Below, piece after piece: positions 25,018 through 35,242 of a stretch of 64,000 nucleotides of DNA; the first letter of the stretch is position 1; the number at the start of each line of letters is the position of its first letter. Both the position numbers and the translations under genes were made by a program. The stretch spans positions 1 to 64,000 of the forward strand of contig CAJVYQ010000016.1 in NCBI GenBank assembly GCA_913009825.1, given 5' to 3'. Source of the stretch: an uncultured Deferribacteres bacterium (lineage in GTDB: Bacteria > Zhuqueibacterota > JdFR-76 > DREG01). Under the pieces are notes generated by a model, which was not told the DNA's origin, did not search any database, and saw only the letters and a list, made by a program, of their open reading frames with translations.

Positions 25018-27828
25018 ATGCTGTGTTTAAAATCTTTTGCATTTGGCAGAAAAACTGTTTTCTCAATTTTAATGCCGGCGCTGTATTTTTCCTGTTTTTT
25101 GCCGAAACCGGGTTCGGCACAGGATGTTTCCTGCCGGATCGAAAAAGCGGCGGCTTTCCAATCGTTTGTCCTGGAAAACGATAAAATAAAATGTACGGTG
25201 ACGGTTGACCGAAAGCATCTTATTGGCGAAAAAATCTCCGGACAACCGGACTGGTTGGCGAAGTATGGGACAAATGATATTTCTTTGCAAACCGACGGCG
25301 GTTTTGCACTGGACTTGATGTGGACCGGCTGGCGCGCCCCCGGCAAAAAAAATAACGGAGATAATTTTATCTCACTGTCACAGAATGATTTTATGTTCAG
25401 CAATTTTTTGCGGCAGGATTTAGAGGATGGCGGCAAAGAAATCAATTTATATTTTAACCAGAAAAATTCTAAAATTCAGCTTGCCGTTACCTACCGGCTC
25501 CAACAAAATGATTTTTTTATCCGCCGGAAAATAGCTGTCAGAGATACCGTCTTCGGCGAACATTTTCTGCACCGTATCTGGCCGCTTCAAACAAAAACAG
25601 ACGCTGATATTACCGTATTAAAAAATGGCGGATTCGGGCAGCCGGCGGCCTTTTTACTTGGCGATGGTGGTGTGTTTGCCGGTCTGGAGTACCCGGCTTC
25701 ACGGGAAGAGCTGCGGCAAGTCGATCATCAAAAGATGAAATTGAAATGTGGTCAGGAAGTAGGGCAGAGAATCGGCAGAGAGTGGTTCTCTTCGGCCTGG
25801 GCGGTTACCGGATTATCGCCGAATCATTATGTGAAATTATGGTTCAACAAATATGTGGACAAAATTCGCGTAGCGCCGTTGCGGCCGTTTTTACTCTACA
25901 ACAGTTGGTACGATGTTCGGGCGCCGGAGTATACCAAGCGACAGGAAGATGTGATGAATGAAACCAATCTGTTGCGTATCATTCGTGATTTTAAACGGGA
26001 GATGGTGGATCGGTATAATCTGAAGCTGAATGCCTTCGTTCTGGACGATGGCTGGGATATTTACAAAAGCGACTGGGTATTGCGCAAAAAAGAATTTCCC
26101 AACGGTCTGCAGCCGGTTGTTACCGAGCTGCAAACATTGGGTGCAAAACTGGGTATCTGGTTTGGTCCCATCGGCGGCTACTCGCACCGCGATTGGCGGG
26201 TGAACTGGATGAAGGAGCACGGATACGAAGTGACCGGCAATCAACTCTGTCTGGGCGGAAAGAATTACCACCGGTTATTCAAAAAACGGGTAATGGATTT
26301 TGTGCGTAACGATGGAGTGGGCTATTTCAAATGGGACGGTATTCAATTTTCATGCAGCGAACCGGACCACGGCCACCCTGTCGGCATCTATTCGCGCCGT
26401 GCCATCATGGATTCGGTCATCGATCTTTGTGATGCCGTCCGCAGTGTGGATCCGGATATTTTTCTCAATATCACTTCCGGCACCTGGCTTAGTCCCTGGT
26501 GGGTGCAATACGCCAACACTATCTGGATGCAGGGTGGCGATTTCGGCTATTCCGATGTGCCGTCCATCAACCGGCGCGATGCAGCCATTACGTACCGCGA
26601 TTTTGTGCTCTATGAAGATTTTCAAAAAAATAATTTCTGGTTTCCCATCGCCAATCTGATGACACATGGGATCGTCAAGGGTCATCTGCTCAAATTGGGC
26701 GGAGAAGCGGAACCATTGGACAAATTTACCGACAATGCCGTTCTCTACGTTGCCCGCGGCGTAGCTATGTGGGAATTGTATGTTTCACCCAATTTATTGA
26801 CCGGAGGTGAATGGAATGCCGTTTCAAAATCAATTGAATGGGCCAAAGACCGTTTTGATGTTTTGCAATATACCGAAATGATCGGCGGTGATCCGGGCGA
26901 AAAGAAACCGTACGGTTATGTTCATTTTTCCGGCGGGAAAGGAATTGTGGTTGCCCGTAATCCATTCATCGAACCGCGCGCGCTGACGGTTGATCTGTCT
27001 CCGGCGCAGGGACTCGATCCCGATGCCGCTTCTTTGGTGGTGGAACGCATCTATCCTGACCGGTGGATTTCATCGGAGCTGACCGCGGTGGGCGCAACGC
27101 TGCAAATTCCGCTTTCCGGCTATGAAACCGCAATTTATGAAATTTATCAGCTCGAGGATGCGAAACTGCCTTTACTGGCCGGACCCCGTTTAGGGAATTA
27201 CAAAATAAACGGCAACAAATGCGACCTGACTTTTTACAACAACGAGGGAGAATTTCGCTTATTGAATCCTGAAACTGTAGCCGAAATAACCTATCGCAAC
27301 AAAAAAGTGAATCTGGCCGATTTGAACCTTGCGTTAACGGAACCGGTTGAGCCGGCGCGGCAAACTTCCATCTCCTCGTCCGATGCCGGGAAACGTTCGG
27401 AAATAAAGGTTCAATTTATATCGGATCAATCGGTACAATCGGGGAACTTTTCGCTTTTAGTGCAACCCGGAGAAAAGTTCAGGAAGGGAAAATTACCGGA
27501 AGTTACCATCTGGCTGGATGAAAAAAAGGTCAGTCCGCGTCCCGAGAAACAGAAGGGGCGCTGGGCGTGGTTTTCCGTTCCGGTTGAAGCCGGAAAACAT
27601 ACGGCAAAAATTGAAATGAAACTTGCGGATAAAAAAGCGGTGTGGCAGGGTAGCGTTTCCGCCTGGCTGATTTTGCTGCAGCAACAACCGGAGGATGAGA
27701 TAACTTTTACTTGTATAGATCCGGTGCAGGATCGTGCCATGCCGCCGCGGCCCTACGCGGCGGAAGTAACCAAAAGAAAAATCAGTATCGGCCGGGTACG
27801 GGTAAATATCGGTCATTCCGGTTCCTGA
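25018..27828 (+). CDS. GH36-like (clan GH-D) secreted glycosidase
   Basis: A 936-residue protein with an export signal (PALYFSCFLPKPGSAQ). A beta-sandwich N-terminal region (about 40-280) precedes a TIM barrel. The clan GH-D landmarks are LYNSWYDV, LNAFVLDDGWDIYKSDW, LGIWFGPIGGYS and GYFKWDGIQFSC. D440 in KWDG is the expected nucleophile, and D508 in QGGDFGYSD a candidate acid/base. The region after about 700 is beta-rich. Relatives are annotated as alpha-galactosidase or misleadingly as enterotoxin. Alpha-galactosidase or alpha-N-acetylgalactosaminidase activity is the likeliest; the exact linkage is uncertain. It precedes the GH38 gene by about 150 bases. Confidence 0.85.
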   Translation: MLCLKSFAFGRKTVFSILMPALYFSCFLPKPGSAQDVSCRIEKAAAFQSFVLENDKIKCTVTVDRKHLIGEKISGQPDWLAKYGTNDISLQTDGGFALDLMWTGWRAPGKKNNGDNFISLSQNDFMFSNFLRQDLEDGGKEINLYFNQKNSKIQLAVTYRLQQNDFFIRRKIAVRDTVFGEHFLHRIWPLQTKTDADITVLKNGGFGQPAAFLLGDGGVFAGLEYPASREELRQVDHQKMKLKCGQEVGQRIGREWFSSAWAVTGLSPNHYVKLWFNKYVDKIRVAPLRPFLLYNSWYDVRAPEYTKRQEDVMNETNLLRIIRDFKREMVDRYNLKLNAFVLDDGWDIYKSDWVLRKKEFPNGLQPVVTELQTLGAKLGIWFGPIGGYSHRDWRVNWMKEHGYEVTGNQLCLGGKNYHRLFKKRVMDFVRNDGVGYFKWDGIQFSCSEPDHGHPVGIYSRRAIMDSVIDLCDAVRSVDPDIFLNITSGTWLSPWWVQYANTIWMQGGDFGYSDVPSINRRDAAITYRDFVLYEDFQKNNFWFPIANLMTHGIVKGHLLKLGGEAEPLDKFTDNAVLYVARGVAMWELYVSPNLLTGGEWNAVSKSIEWAKDRFDVLQYTEMIGGDPGEKKPYGYVHFSGGKGIVVARNPFIEPRALTVDLSPAQGLDPDAASLVVERIYPDRWISSELTAVGATLQIPLSGYETAIYEIYQLEDAKLPLLAGPRLGNYKINGNKCDLTFYNNEGEFRLLNPETVAEITYRNKKVNLADLNLALTEPVEPARQTSISSSDAGKRSEIKVQFISDQSVQSGNFSLLVQPGEKFRKGKLPEVTIWLDEKKVSPRPEKQKGRWAWFSVPVEAGKHTAKIEMKLADKKAVWQGSVSAWLILLQQQPEDEITFTCIDPVQDRAMPPRPYAAEVTKRKISIGRVRVNIGHSGS

Positions 27829-27981
27829 TAATTTTTTCTGTTATTTTGCAGGTTCGTTTTAACTGAACAGATTATCGCAAAATGTAAATAGTTTGTGTCA
27901 GACCGAAAGCTATGAAAAATTGGGACATTTTAGTTTTTTGAAAAACGAAAGTATTACGTTTTTTCCACCGGAGGTTGATGC

Positions 27982-30900
27982 ATGATCGATGAAGAAAGGA
28001 TACTGTACGAAAAGCGAATTGATCTGTTTATCGACAGGATTAAATCTCTTTTTTACGAAGACGAAATACTCATGAAAGCAGAATATTCCCGCTTCAACGG
28101 CGATTTACCGTTCGGGCAAAGATTGCATATCAAATACTCTGAAATAGAAGTGGGGGATTCCTGGGGCAGAGATTGGCAGCGGGCCTGGTTCCACCTGCAG
28201 GGCAGTGTGCCGGAAAAATGGCGGGGTAAATGCATTGCAGTCCGGGTTAATCTGGGTGGAGAAGCGTTGTTATTTTCCCCGGACGGGGCGCCCGTTTTGG
28301 GGCTTAGTGTCCATACCGTCTGGGAAAATTCCGAATTTCGCCGGGACCGGATAATGATTGCGGAACAAGCGAAAGGCGGAGAGAAAATTGATTTCTGGCT
28401 GGAGGTTACCGCCGGTCAATTATTCGGTTTGAAATTGACTTCAGAAAAAGGGGATGTGCAGCCGGAAGTTTACGGCCGCTACGAGGCGGCGGTGCAGGAT
28501 TTGGCATTGGGCATTTTCCGCAAGGATATCTGGCATCTGTATCTGGATTGTTTTGTGCTCAACGATCAGATGAAAGCGCTGCCGGAGAAAAGTGTACGCC
28601 GCGCCGTAATTTTGCATGCTTTGAACCGCGCCATCGACTGCTTTCTCGGCGATGAACAAACCACGCAGCAGGCGCGGGAATTTTTGCAGCCGGAATTAGC
28701 AAAACCTGCATCCGCTTCCGGTCTGACAACTTATGCAGTGGGACACGCCCATCTGGATACAGCCTGGCTCTGGCCCATTCATGAGACAATCCGTAAATGC
28801 GCCCGGACTTTTTCTTCGCAAATTGATCTGCTGGAAAAATATCCGGAATATATTTTCGGCGCCTCTCAGGCGCAGCAGTATGAATTTGTTAAACAATATT
28901 ATCCCGCCCTCTACCGGAAAATCAAAGAGAAAATAGCCGCGGGCCGTTGGGAACCGCTCGGCGGCATGTGGGTGGAGGCGGATTGCAACCTGATCAGCGG
29001 TGAATCAATGGTGCGGCAGATTTTGCACGGGAAAAACTTTTTTATGGCAGAATTCGGCCTGGAAGTCAAAAATCTGTGGCTGCCGGATGTATTCGGTTAC
29101 AGCGCCGCCATGCCGCAAATTCTCAGAAAAAGCGGCATCGATTTTTTTGTTACACAGAAGCTCTCCTGGAATCAGTTCAATAAAATTCCTCATCATTCTT
29201 TTATTTGGCGGGGCATCGACGGATCCGGGGTGGTTGCCCATTTTCCGCCCGAGGACAATTACAACAGCGATCTGCGGCCGTCTGCTCTGATTTATGCGCA
29301 GGAGAATTTCCACGAAAAAGGATTCTTGGCTGAATTTTTAACCCTGTTCGGCATCGGCGACGGCGGTCACGGCCCAACAGAAGAAATAATCGAAACCGGC
29401 CTGCGCCAGAAAAATCTGGAAGATTCGCCAAAAGTTCAATTCAGTCATGCACAGGATTTTTTTGACCGCCTGACAGAACAGAAAGACAAACTGCCTCTCT
29501 GGGTGGGTGAGCTCTATTTTGAATTGCATCGCGGCACATTGACCACGCAGGCGTACAACAAAAAGATGAACCGGTTTATGGAATTGAAATTGCGAGAGCT
29601 GGAAATCCTGTTTTCGATGCTGCCTTATGCCAACTATCCCGCAGAACAACTGGACAGAATGTGGAAAAATGTGCTTCTACAGCAATTTCATGATATTATT
29701 CCCGGTTCCGGCATCACGCCTGTTTACGAAGACAGCCGCAAAGAATATGAAAAATTACAGGCGCAGGCGGAGCTGTTATTCAAACAGGCGGGTGAGTTGC
29801 TGTTGTCAAAAAAGGAGGATCGCATTTGTCTCATCAATACTTTATCATTTTCTTATTTTCGATCCGTTCAGTTGCCGGTTTCCTGGTTACAGTATGAAAT
29901 TACGGATCAGGACGGCAATCCTGTTCCTGTGCAGGATGAAGAAGGGCAGCCGGTTGCGCTGGTGAACATTCCACCGTTGTCTGTAGTTACTCTGCGGAAA
30001 ATACGCAGGAAGAAAAAAATGCCATTCCCGCAGACTGACAGGGAATTTGTTCTGCAAAATGAGTTGATTCGCTATGAATTTGACGATGCCGGCCGGCTCG
30101 AAGCCGCTTTTGATAATGAGTGCCAAAAACAGATTTTACCGGACAAAACATTCGGGAATCTGCTCTGTCTTTATGATGACCGGCCTGCCGCCTGGGATGC
30201 CTGGGATATCGATATTTTCTATGAAAATCAACTAATTGAAACCGCTCATTTAATATCACGACGCTGGATTTCTTACGGAAATGTGCGGCAGGGGATACAA
30301 CAAACTTTCAAAATCGGGGATTCGGAAATTGTTCAGCATATTTATCTGACGGCAAATTCCAAACGGATCGATTTTATTACAAGCGTAATCTGGCGGGAAA
30401 ATCATAAAATGCTGCGGGTTTCGTTTCCGGTAGCTGTGAAGTCGGATACCGCCGTTTTCGAAATCCAATACGGTCATATCCGGCGGAATACGCACCGGAA
30501 TACCAGTTGGGATCTGGCAAAATTTGAAGTAGTCGGCCACCGGTTTGCCGATTTATCCGACCGGGATTACGGCGCCGCGCTGCTCAATGACAGCAAATAC
30601 GGCTACAAAATTTTAGACAATGTGCTCGATTTGAATTTGCTGCGTGCCACCACCATGCCGGATCCGAATGCAGATCGCGGTCGTCATCAATTCACCTACA
30701 GCTTTTTACCGCATAAAAATGAATTAATCGATGCGCCGGTTTTATCGGAAGCCGCACAGCTCAATCAACCCCCGGCCATTTTCCTTGGATACGCCGGCGC
30801 AAATTTATCATTTCCTTTTTCTCTGAACTCGGATGCCGTTGTACTGGAGGTAATTAAAAAAGCTGAAAAGGAAGATGCAGCCATTTTAAGGTTCTATGAA

Positions 30901-31068
30901 CCTTACGGCAAAAAGGCATCGGTTCAATTGAAAATAAACCGGGAGCATGTAGCTGTTTTCAAAACCGATTTGATGGAAAACAATCTACAACTTTTGAACG
31001 TATCGAACGGGTTGGTAACACTGGATTTTTCGCCGTTTGAAATTAAAACGTTGAAGGTTGTGGAGTAG
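27982..31068 (+). CDS. Alpha-mannosidase, GH38
   Basis: This zinc-dependent enzyme removes alpha-linked mannose, as in N-glycan trimming. It has 1028 residues, typical for bacterial GH38. Metal ligands are in VGHAHLDTAWLWP (H255, H257 and D259), and the nucleophile is D369 in LPDVFGYS. HFPPEDNYNSD and QQFHDIIPGSG are further GH38 motifs. The C-terminal half is the family's large beta-sandwich. No signal peptide is visible, so it probably acts in the cytoplasm on imported oligosaccharides. GGAGG precedes the ATG at 27982. It ends at a shared bidirectional terminator with the convergent MATE gene. Confidence 0.95.
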   Translation: MIDEERILYEKRIDLFIDRIKSLFYEDEILMKAEYSRFNGDLPFGQRLHIKYSEIEVGDSWGRDWQRAWFHLQGSVPEKWRGKCIAVRVNLGGEALLFSPDGAPVLGLSVHTVWENSEFRRDRIMIAEQAKGGEKIDFWLEVTAGQLFGLKLTSEKGDVQPEVYGRYEAAVQDLALGIFRKDIWHLYLDCFVLNDQMKALPEKSVRRAVILHALNRAIDCFLGDEQTTQQAREFLQPELAKPASASGLTTYAVGHAHLDTAWLWPIHETIRKCARTFSSQIDLLEKYPEYIFGASQAQQYEFVKQYYPALYRKIKEKIAAGRWEPLGGMWVEADCNLISGESMVRQILHGKNFFMAEFGLEVKNLWLPDVFGYSAAMPQILRKSGIDFFVTQKLSWNQFNKIPHHSFIWRGIDGSGVVAHFPPEDNYNSDLRPSALIYAQENFHEKGFLAEFLTLFGIGDGGHGPTEEIIETGLRQKNLEDSPKVQFSHAQDFFDRLTEQKDKLPLWVGELYFELHRGTLTTQAYNKKMNRFMELKLRELEILFSMLPYANYPAEQLDRMWKNVLLQQFHDIIPGSGITPVYEDSRKEYEKLQAQAELLFKQAGELLLSKKEDRICLINTLSFSYFRSVQLPVSWLQYEITDQDGNPVPVQDEEGQPVALVNIPPLSVVTLRKIRRKKKMPFPQTDREFVLQNELIRYEFDDAGRLEAAFDNECQKQILPDKTFGNLLCLYDDRPAAWDAWDIDIFYENQLIETAHLISRRWISYGNVRQGIQQTFKIGDSEIVQHIYLTANSKRIDFITSVIWRENHKMLRVSFPVAVKSDTAVFEIQYGHIRRNTHRNTSWDLAKFEVVGHRFADLSDRDYGAALLNDSKYGYKILDNVLDLNLLRATTMPDPNADRGRHQFTYSFLPHKNELIDAPVLSEAAQLNQPPAIFLGYAGANLSFPFSLNSDAVVLEVIKKAEKEDAAILRFYEPYGKKASVQLKINREHVAVFKTDLMENNLQLLNVSNGLVTLDFSPFEIKTLKVVE

Positions 31069-31077
31069 AATGATTAT

Positions 31078-31110
31078 AAAACCCCGGAATCTTAAAGACC
31101 CCGGGGTTTT
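31078..31110. terminator. Bidirectional intrinsic terminator
   Basis: A 10-base perfect stem AAAACCCCGG / CCGGGGTTTT with a 13-base loop has A- and T-rich outer arms. It lies between the convergent GH38 and MATE genes and would terminate both. Confidence 0.88.
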
Positions 31111-31125
31111 ATATCCCGGAGTTTT

Positions 31126-32493
31126 TTATTTGGTTTTTGATGAAATTTGTGAACCGTGCTTGTTCAATTCTCTTTTAATCCAAATATAAGCCAATCCCGC
31201 CGAAACAAAATTTGCAACCACTGCGGCGCTGAATATTCCTGTCAGCGCAAAAAAGTGAGAGCCTAAAAATGCCAGCGGAACGTAGAGTGTAAACATTCTG
31301 ATCAACATCAGAGCAGAGGCAGGAACAGGTTTGTTGAGGGCGTTGAATACCCCGGCTGACAGCATCATGATTCCCAATCCAGAAAAGCTGAACGATACAA
31401 TTTTAAGATAGATTGTTGTTGTATGGACAATTTCCGGGTTGGTATTAAACAACCTGGCAATAAATGCCGCTGCTATCTGGAAGAGAAAAAAGAGAAATCC
31501 TCCCCAAACGGAGGATGCCTTGTAGCTGAACAGGATGGCTTCTTTGATCCTGCCTATTCTTTTTGCACCCCAGTTTTGGCCGACAAAAGGAGTAAGGACA
31601 GCGCCCAGAGAGATCATTATCGACATGGAAAACATCTGGATGCGCGAACCTACGCCAAAACCGGCAACGGCGGTGGCGCCGTAAATAGCCACCAGCCTGG
31701 TGACAATCCCCATGGAAACCGGCATGATCAGGTTGGTGCCGCCGGCCGGAAGGCCGATATAGAGTATCTTTTTCCATGATTGGAACATATCCTTCAATCC
31801 TGGGAACTCGAAGGTAATCATCTTTTCTCTGTGATAAAGGACCCAGAGTGAGAGGAGCATGGTTATACTCCGGGCGATCACCGTGGCGGCGGCCGCGCCG
31901 GCCAATTCCCATCTTGGCAATGGACCGGGACCGAATATCAGCAGCGGATCCAACAATAAATTAACCGCAACAGCACAAAGCATGATCATGCTGGGAGTTT
32001 TCGTATCGCCGGTTGCCCGGATCGCGTTATTGCCTACCATGGGAATGACGACGAACGGCATGCCAAAATACCAGATTCTCATATATGATTTGATGAAGGC
32101 GAGAATTTCTTCCGTAGCGCCTAAAGCGCGAAACAGAGGTGTAATGGTGGTCATGCCGATGAGAACAAAAATTGTGACAATCATCAGGGAAAGAATCAGG
32201 GAATCCGTTGTTAAACGGCGTACTTTGGCAGAATTTCCTTCCCCGATGGCACGGGAGATTACGGAGGATGTTCCGATTCCCAATCCTAATGTCAGACTGT
32301 TGATCACCAGCACAACCGGAAAAGTGAATCCCATTGCCGCAAGTTCATTGGCTCCCAATTGGCCGATAAAAAATGTATCGATCAGATTGAATGCCTGCAT
32401 AGCAATGATTCCGACAAACATCTGCAGAGACAATTTTATCAGTGTCCGGTTGACGTTTCCCTCGGTAAGGATTGATCTGGTGCTGTCTTTCAT
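31126..32493 (-). CDS. MATE-family efflux transporter
   Basis: An inner-membrane exporter of the multidrug and toxic compound extrusion family, 455 residues, with two homologous halves of six helices. The N-terminus is typical (LSLQMFVGIIAMQAFNLIDTFFIG); IGTSSVISRAIGEG and FVGQNWGAKR are the corresponding loops of halves one and two. It is the only minus-strand gene in the window and sits divergently from the GH29 gene. Substrate is unknown; drugs, flavins or metabolic products are possible. ATG at 32493 reading leftward is well placed. Confidence 0.94.
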   Translation of the reverse strand: MKDSTRSILTEGNVNRTLIKLSLQMFVGIIAMQAFNLIDTFFIGQLGANELAAMGFTFPVVLVINSLTLGLGIGTSSVISRAIGEGNSAKVRRLTTDSLILSLMIVTIFVLIGMTTITPLFRALGATEEILAFIKSYMRIWYFGMPFVVIPMVGNNAIRATGDTKTPSMIMLCAVAVNLLLDPLLIFGPGPLPRWELAGAAAATVIARSITMLLSLWVLYHREKMITFEFPGLKDMFQSWKKILYIGLPAGGTNLIMPVSMGIVTRLVAIYGATAVAGFGVGSRIQMFSMSIMISLGAVLTPFVGQNWGAKRIGRIKEAILFSYKASSVWGGFLFFLFQIAAAFIARLFNTNPEIVHTTTIYLKIVSFSFSGLGIMMLSAGVFNALNKPVPASALMLIRMFTLYVPLAFLGSHFFALTGIFSAAVVANFVSAGLAYIWIKRELNKHGSQISSKTK

Positions 32494-32599
32494 TGGATTC
32501 TTATTGTTTTATCCGTAAAATTCGATCATTCTAATTCTTTGCATCTTTTTTAATGTGCAAAAAATATTTTAAATAAGAAAGATGTTTTCATTACTTGTA

Positions 32600-32632
32600 A
32601 AACCTTCCAGGTTTTTAAAACCTGAAAGGTTT
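32600..32632. repeat. Hairpin in the divergent MATE / GH29 promoter region
   Basis: Arms AAACCTTCCAGGTT and AACCTGAAAGGTTT are nearly perfect inverted repeats around a 5-base centre, within the divergent intergenic region 32494-32793. It could be an operator or a small repeat; nothing distinguishes these. No promoter elements were assigned. Confidence 0.5.
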
Positions 32633-32793
32633 CTTAGCAACAAAAGGCCCAAACCCTTTTTTACTTGTGAAAAAATAAATTTATATTTATACTTAAAAGA
32701 CCTTTCAAACCTGTTGCCGTCGGTAACAATTTCACTAAGATGTAATTGGATTGGCAAATGTAAAACATGAACCACTAATTGATGAGGAATAAT

Positions 32794-34371
32794 ATGTATT
32801 CATTCAATTTCAATTTTGCCTGGGGAAAGTTCTTTTTTATTCTCCTGTCTGTTTTATTTTTCTTTTCCTGTTCTTCCCGAAAAAATGAGAAAAAGACTAA
32901 TATTGTTTACATCGATTCCGGCGATACCATGACCGAAATTGTGAAAAAAGCGGCCAATGTAACGCCTTCCGCACGACAGTACGCCTGGCAGCAATTGGAA
33001 TTTACCGCCTTCGTCCATTTTACTATTAACACATTTACTAATAAGGAATGGGGTGATGGAACGGAATATCCGGCACTGTTCAATCCAACCGAACTGGATG
33101 CCGATCAGTGGGCAAAAGTTTGCCGGGATGCCGGCATGAAACAGATCATCGTCACCGCCAAACATCACGATGGTTTCTGTCTCTGGCCCAGTAAATATAC
33201 GGAACATTCGGTGAAAAACAGTCCCTGGCGAAATGGCAAAGGCGATGTAGTGAGAGAAGTTTCCGATGCCTGCCGGAAAGCAGGTTTAAAGTTCGGCATT
33301 TATCTTTCGCCCTGGGACCGGCACGAACCGTCATACGGCGATTCTCCCGGATACAACGAACATTTTAAAAACCAGTTGCGGGAATTGTTAACCAATTACG
33401 GTTCTATTTCAGAAGTATGGTTCGACGGAGCATGTGGCGAAGGGCCCAACGGGAAACGACAGGTTTACGATTGGCAGGGGTACTATAAAGTGATCCGCGA
33501 ACTGCAGCCGCAGGCGGTGATTGCTATTATGGGGCCCGATGTGCGTTGGGTTGGCACCGAGAGCGGTTACGGGCGTAAAACCGAATGGAGCGTCATCCCC
33601 GCCGCGTTACGGGACAACGAGAGAACCGCCCGGGAATCTCAGCAGGATTTGGTTTATATTCCTCCGGAAGATCGAACCGCGGAGGATCTGGGTAGTCGCG
33701 AAAAAATCAAGCAGGCTAAAAAATTGGTGTGGTATCCGTCGGAAGTGGATGTCTCCATTCGTCCCGGCTGGTTTTATCACGCAAACCAGGATGACCGGGT
33801 AAAAACGCCGGTAAAATTGGTGGATATTTACTACAGCTCCGTGGGCAGAAATTCACTTTTGCTGCTTAATCTACCGCCGGATCGCCGCGGTTTGATCCGT
33901 GAAAATGATATTGCCGGTCTGATGGAGATGCGGCGGATTTTAGATGCAACTTTTGCTGATAATATGTTGAACGGTGCCGTAATCAAGGCTTCCGATTTAC
34001 GTAAAGGGCACCCCGCCGTTTGTATGGTTGACGGTAAAATAGATACTTACTGGACAACAAATAAAGGAGTGGAATCTGCTGTCATTGAGTTTATCTTGCC
34101 GCAGGTACAACGGTTTGATCGGTTGATGCTGCAGGAAAATATTCGCGTTGGTCAGAGAATTGAGCGGTTTATCGTGGAAGTCGAAACGAAAGAGGGTTGG
34201 CGGAAAATTTGTGAGGGAACCACGGTGGGCTACAAACGCCTGCTCCGTTTTCCAGTTGTAAAAGCACAAAAAATCCGGCTGCAAATATTGCAATCCCGCG
34301 CCAGTCCGACACTGAACAATCTGGGCTTGTATGCTTCGCCGGCGGCTGCTGCCGGGGATGTTGAGAAATAG
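32794..34371 (+). CDS. Alpha-L-fucosidase, GH29 lipoprotein
   Basis: This enzyme removes L-fucose from glycan termini. 525 residues from ATG 32794, chosen because GAGG lies 7 bases upstream and the protein then starts with a lipoprotein signal (FFILLSVLFFFSC). The catalytic domain shows the GH29 pattern: FVHFTINTF, VTAKHHDGFCLWPS, and SEVWFDGACG with nucleophile D211. A beta-sandwich domain with discoidin-like features (VDGKIDTYWTTNKG, about 405-520) ends the protein. The layout resembles the GH29-B subfamily that prefers branched alpha-1,3/4-fucose, an inference from motif style only. It starts a same-strand run with the racemase, flavin-reductase-like and GH13 genes. Confidence 0.94.
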   Translation: MYSFNFNFAWGKFFFILLSVLFFFSCSSRKNEKKTNIVYIDSGDTMTEIVKKAANVTPSARQYAWQQLEFTAFVHFTINTFTNKEWGDGTEYPALFNPTELDADQWAKVCRDAGMKQIIVTAKHHDGFCLWPSKYTEHSVKNSPWRNGKGDVVREVSDACRKAGLKFGIYLSPWDRHEPSYGDSPGYNEHFKNQLRELLTNYGSISEVWFDGACGEGPNGKRQVYDWQGYYKVIRELQPQAVIAIMGPDVRWVGTESGYGRKTEWSVIPAALRDNERTARESQQDLVYIPPEDRTAEDLGSREKIKQAKKLVWYPSEVDVSIRPGWFYHANQDDRVKTPVKLVDIYYSSVGRNSLLLLNLPPDRRGLIRENDIAGLMEMRRILDATFADNMLNGAVIKASDLRKGHPAVCMVDGKIDTYWTTNKGVESAVIEFILPQVQRFDRLMLQENIRVGQRIERFIVEVETKEGWRKICEGTTVGYKRLLRFPVVKAQKIRLQILQSRASPTLNNLGLYASPAAAAGDVEK

Positions 34372-34460
34372 TTAATTGAAATTACTTTTCATAACTGTAG
34401 ATCGACTCGCCGAATCGACTTACAATGATGATATGGTTTAGTTTAGGAAGAAGGCTAAAA

Positions 34461-35225
34461 ATGGTACCAGATAAAATGATCGGCATTGTTGGCGGTGTGG
34501 GCCCTTATGCGGGGCTGGATTTGATGAAGAAAATCTTTGATGAAACGGCAGCTTCCAATGATCAGGAACATCTTCCTGTTGTGATGATCTCGGAATCTCA
34601 TAAAATTGCGGACCGGACTTCATTTTTACTGGACAAAACCAAAACCAATCCCGCTTTTGCCATTGTAGAGGTGATTAAAAAATTGGTATCTGTCGGGGCA
34701 ACTGTGGTTGGTATTCCGTGCAATACGGCACATTCTCCGCACATTTTTCAGGTGATCAAACAGCAATTGCGGGAGTCTGCCACTAAGGTAACCTTGTTGC
34801 ACATGGTTGAAGAAACGGCCAGATATCTGACGGACAAAGTGGCTGAGGTCAAAAAGATCGGTGTTCTCTCAACTACCGGAACCCATAAAACAAAAATTTA
34901 CCCTCAAATTTTGCAGCGGTTTGGTTTGCAAGCTATTCTTCCTGATACAACATTACAAAAACAGGTTCATCGAGCGATTTATGATCCTGAATTCGGCATC
35001 AAAACGTTTTCCAATCCCGTGAATGAGAAAGCCAAAGAAATACTTATCGATGCCATTTCTCAGTTGGAACAGGCCGGAGCTGATATTGTGGTCTTAGGCT
35101 GTACAGAACTTCCCCTTGCTATCACTCAACGGAAAATTGGCAATTGTCCAATCATCGACCCGACGCGCATTCTGGCCAAAGCATTAATTCGGGCGGTTGA
35201 TCCAAATAAATTATTTCCTTTTTAA
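34461..35225 (+). CDS. Aspartate/glutamate racemase-family protein
   Basis: A cofactor-independent amino-acid racemase of 254 residues. Two catalytic cysteines are visible: C87 in GIPCNTAHS and C214 in VLGCTELPL. The N-terminus IGIVGGVGPYAGLDL is the AspR/YgeA-type signature. The frame opens further upstream at 34425, but ATG 34461 follows an AAGAAGG site by about 8 bases. It follows the fucosidase by about 90 bases. Aspartate, glutamate or broad specificity cannot be told. Its presence in a glycan region may be incidental. Confidence 0.9.
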   Translation: MVPDKMIGIVGGVGPYAGLDLMKKIFDETAASNDQEHLPVVMISESHKIADRTSFLLDKTKTNPAFAIVEVIKKLVSVGATVVGIPCNTAHSPHIFQVIKQQLRESATKVTLLHMVEETARYLTDKVAEVKKIGVLSTTGTHKTKIYPQILQRFGLQAILPDTTLQKQVHRAIYDPEFGIKTFSNPVNEKAKEILIDAISQLEQAGADIVVLGCTELPLAITQRKIGNCPIIDPTRILAKALIRAVDPNKLFPF

Positions 35226-35242
35226 TTTGTGCTGAGGTGATT

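Noticed and set aside
31859-32518. 219-residue plus-strand frame opposite the MATE gene
   Set aside because: It is antisense to a clear transporter gene; the composition reflects the reverse complement of membrane segments.
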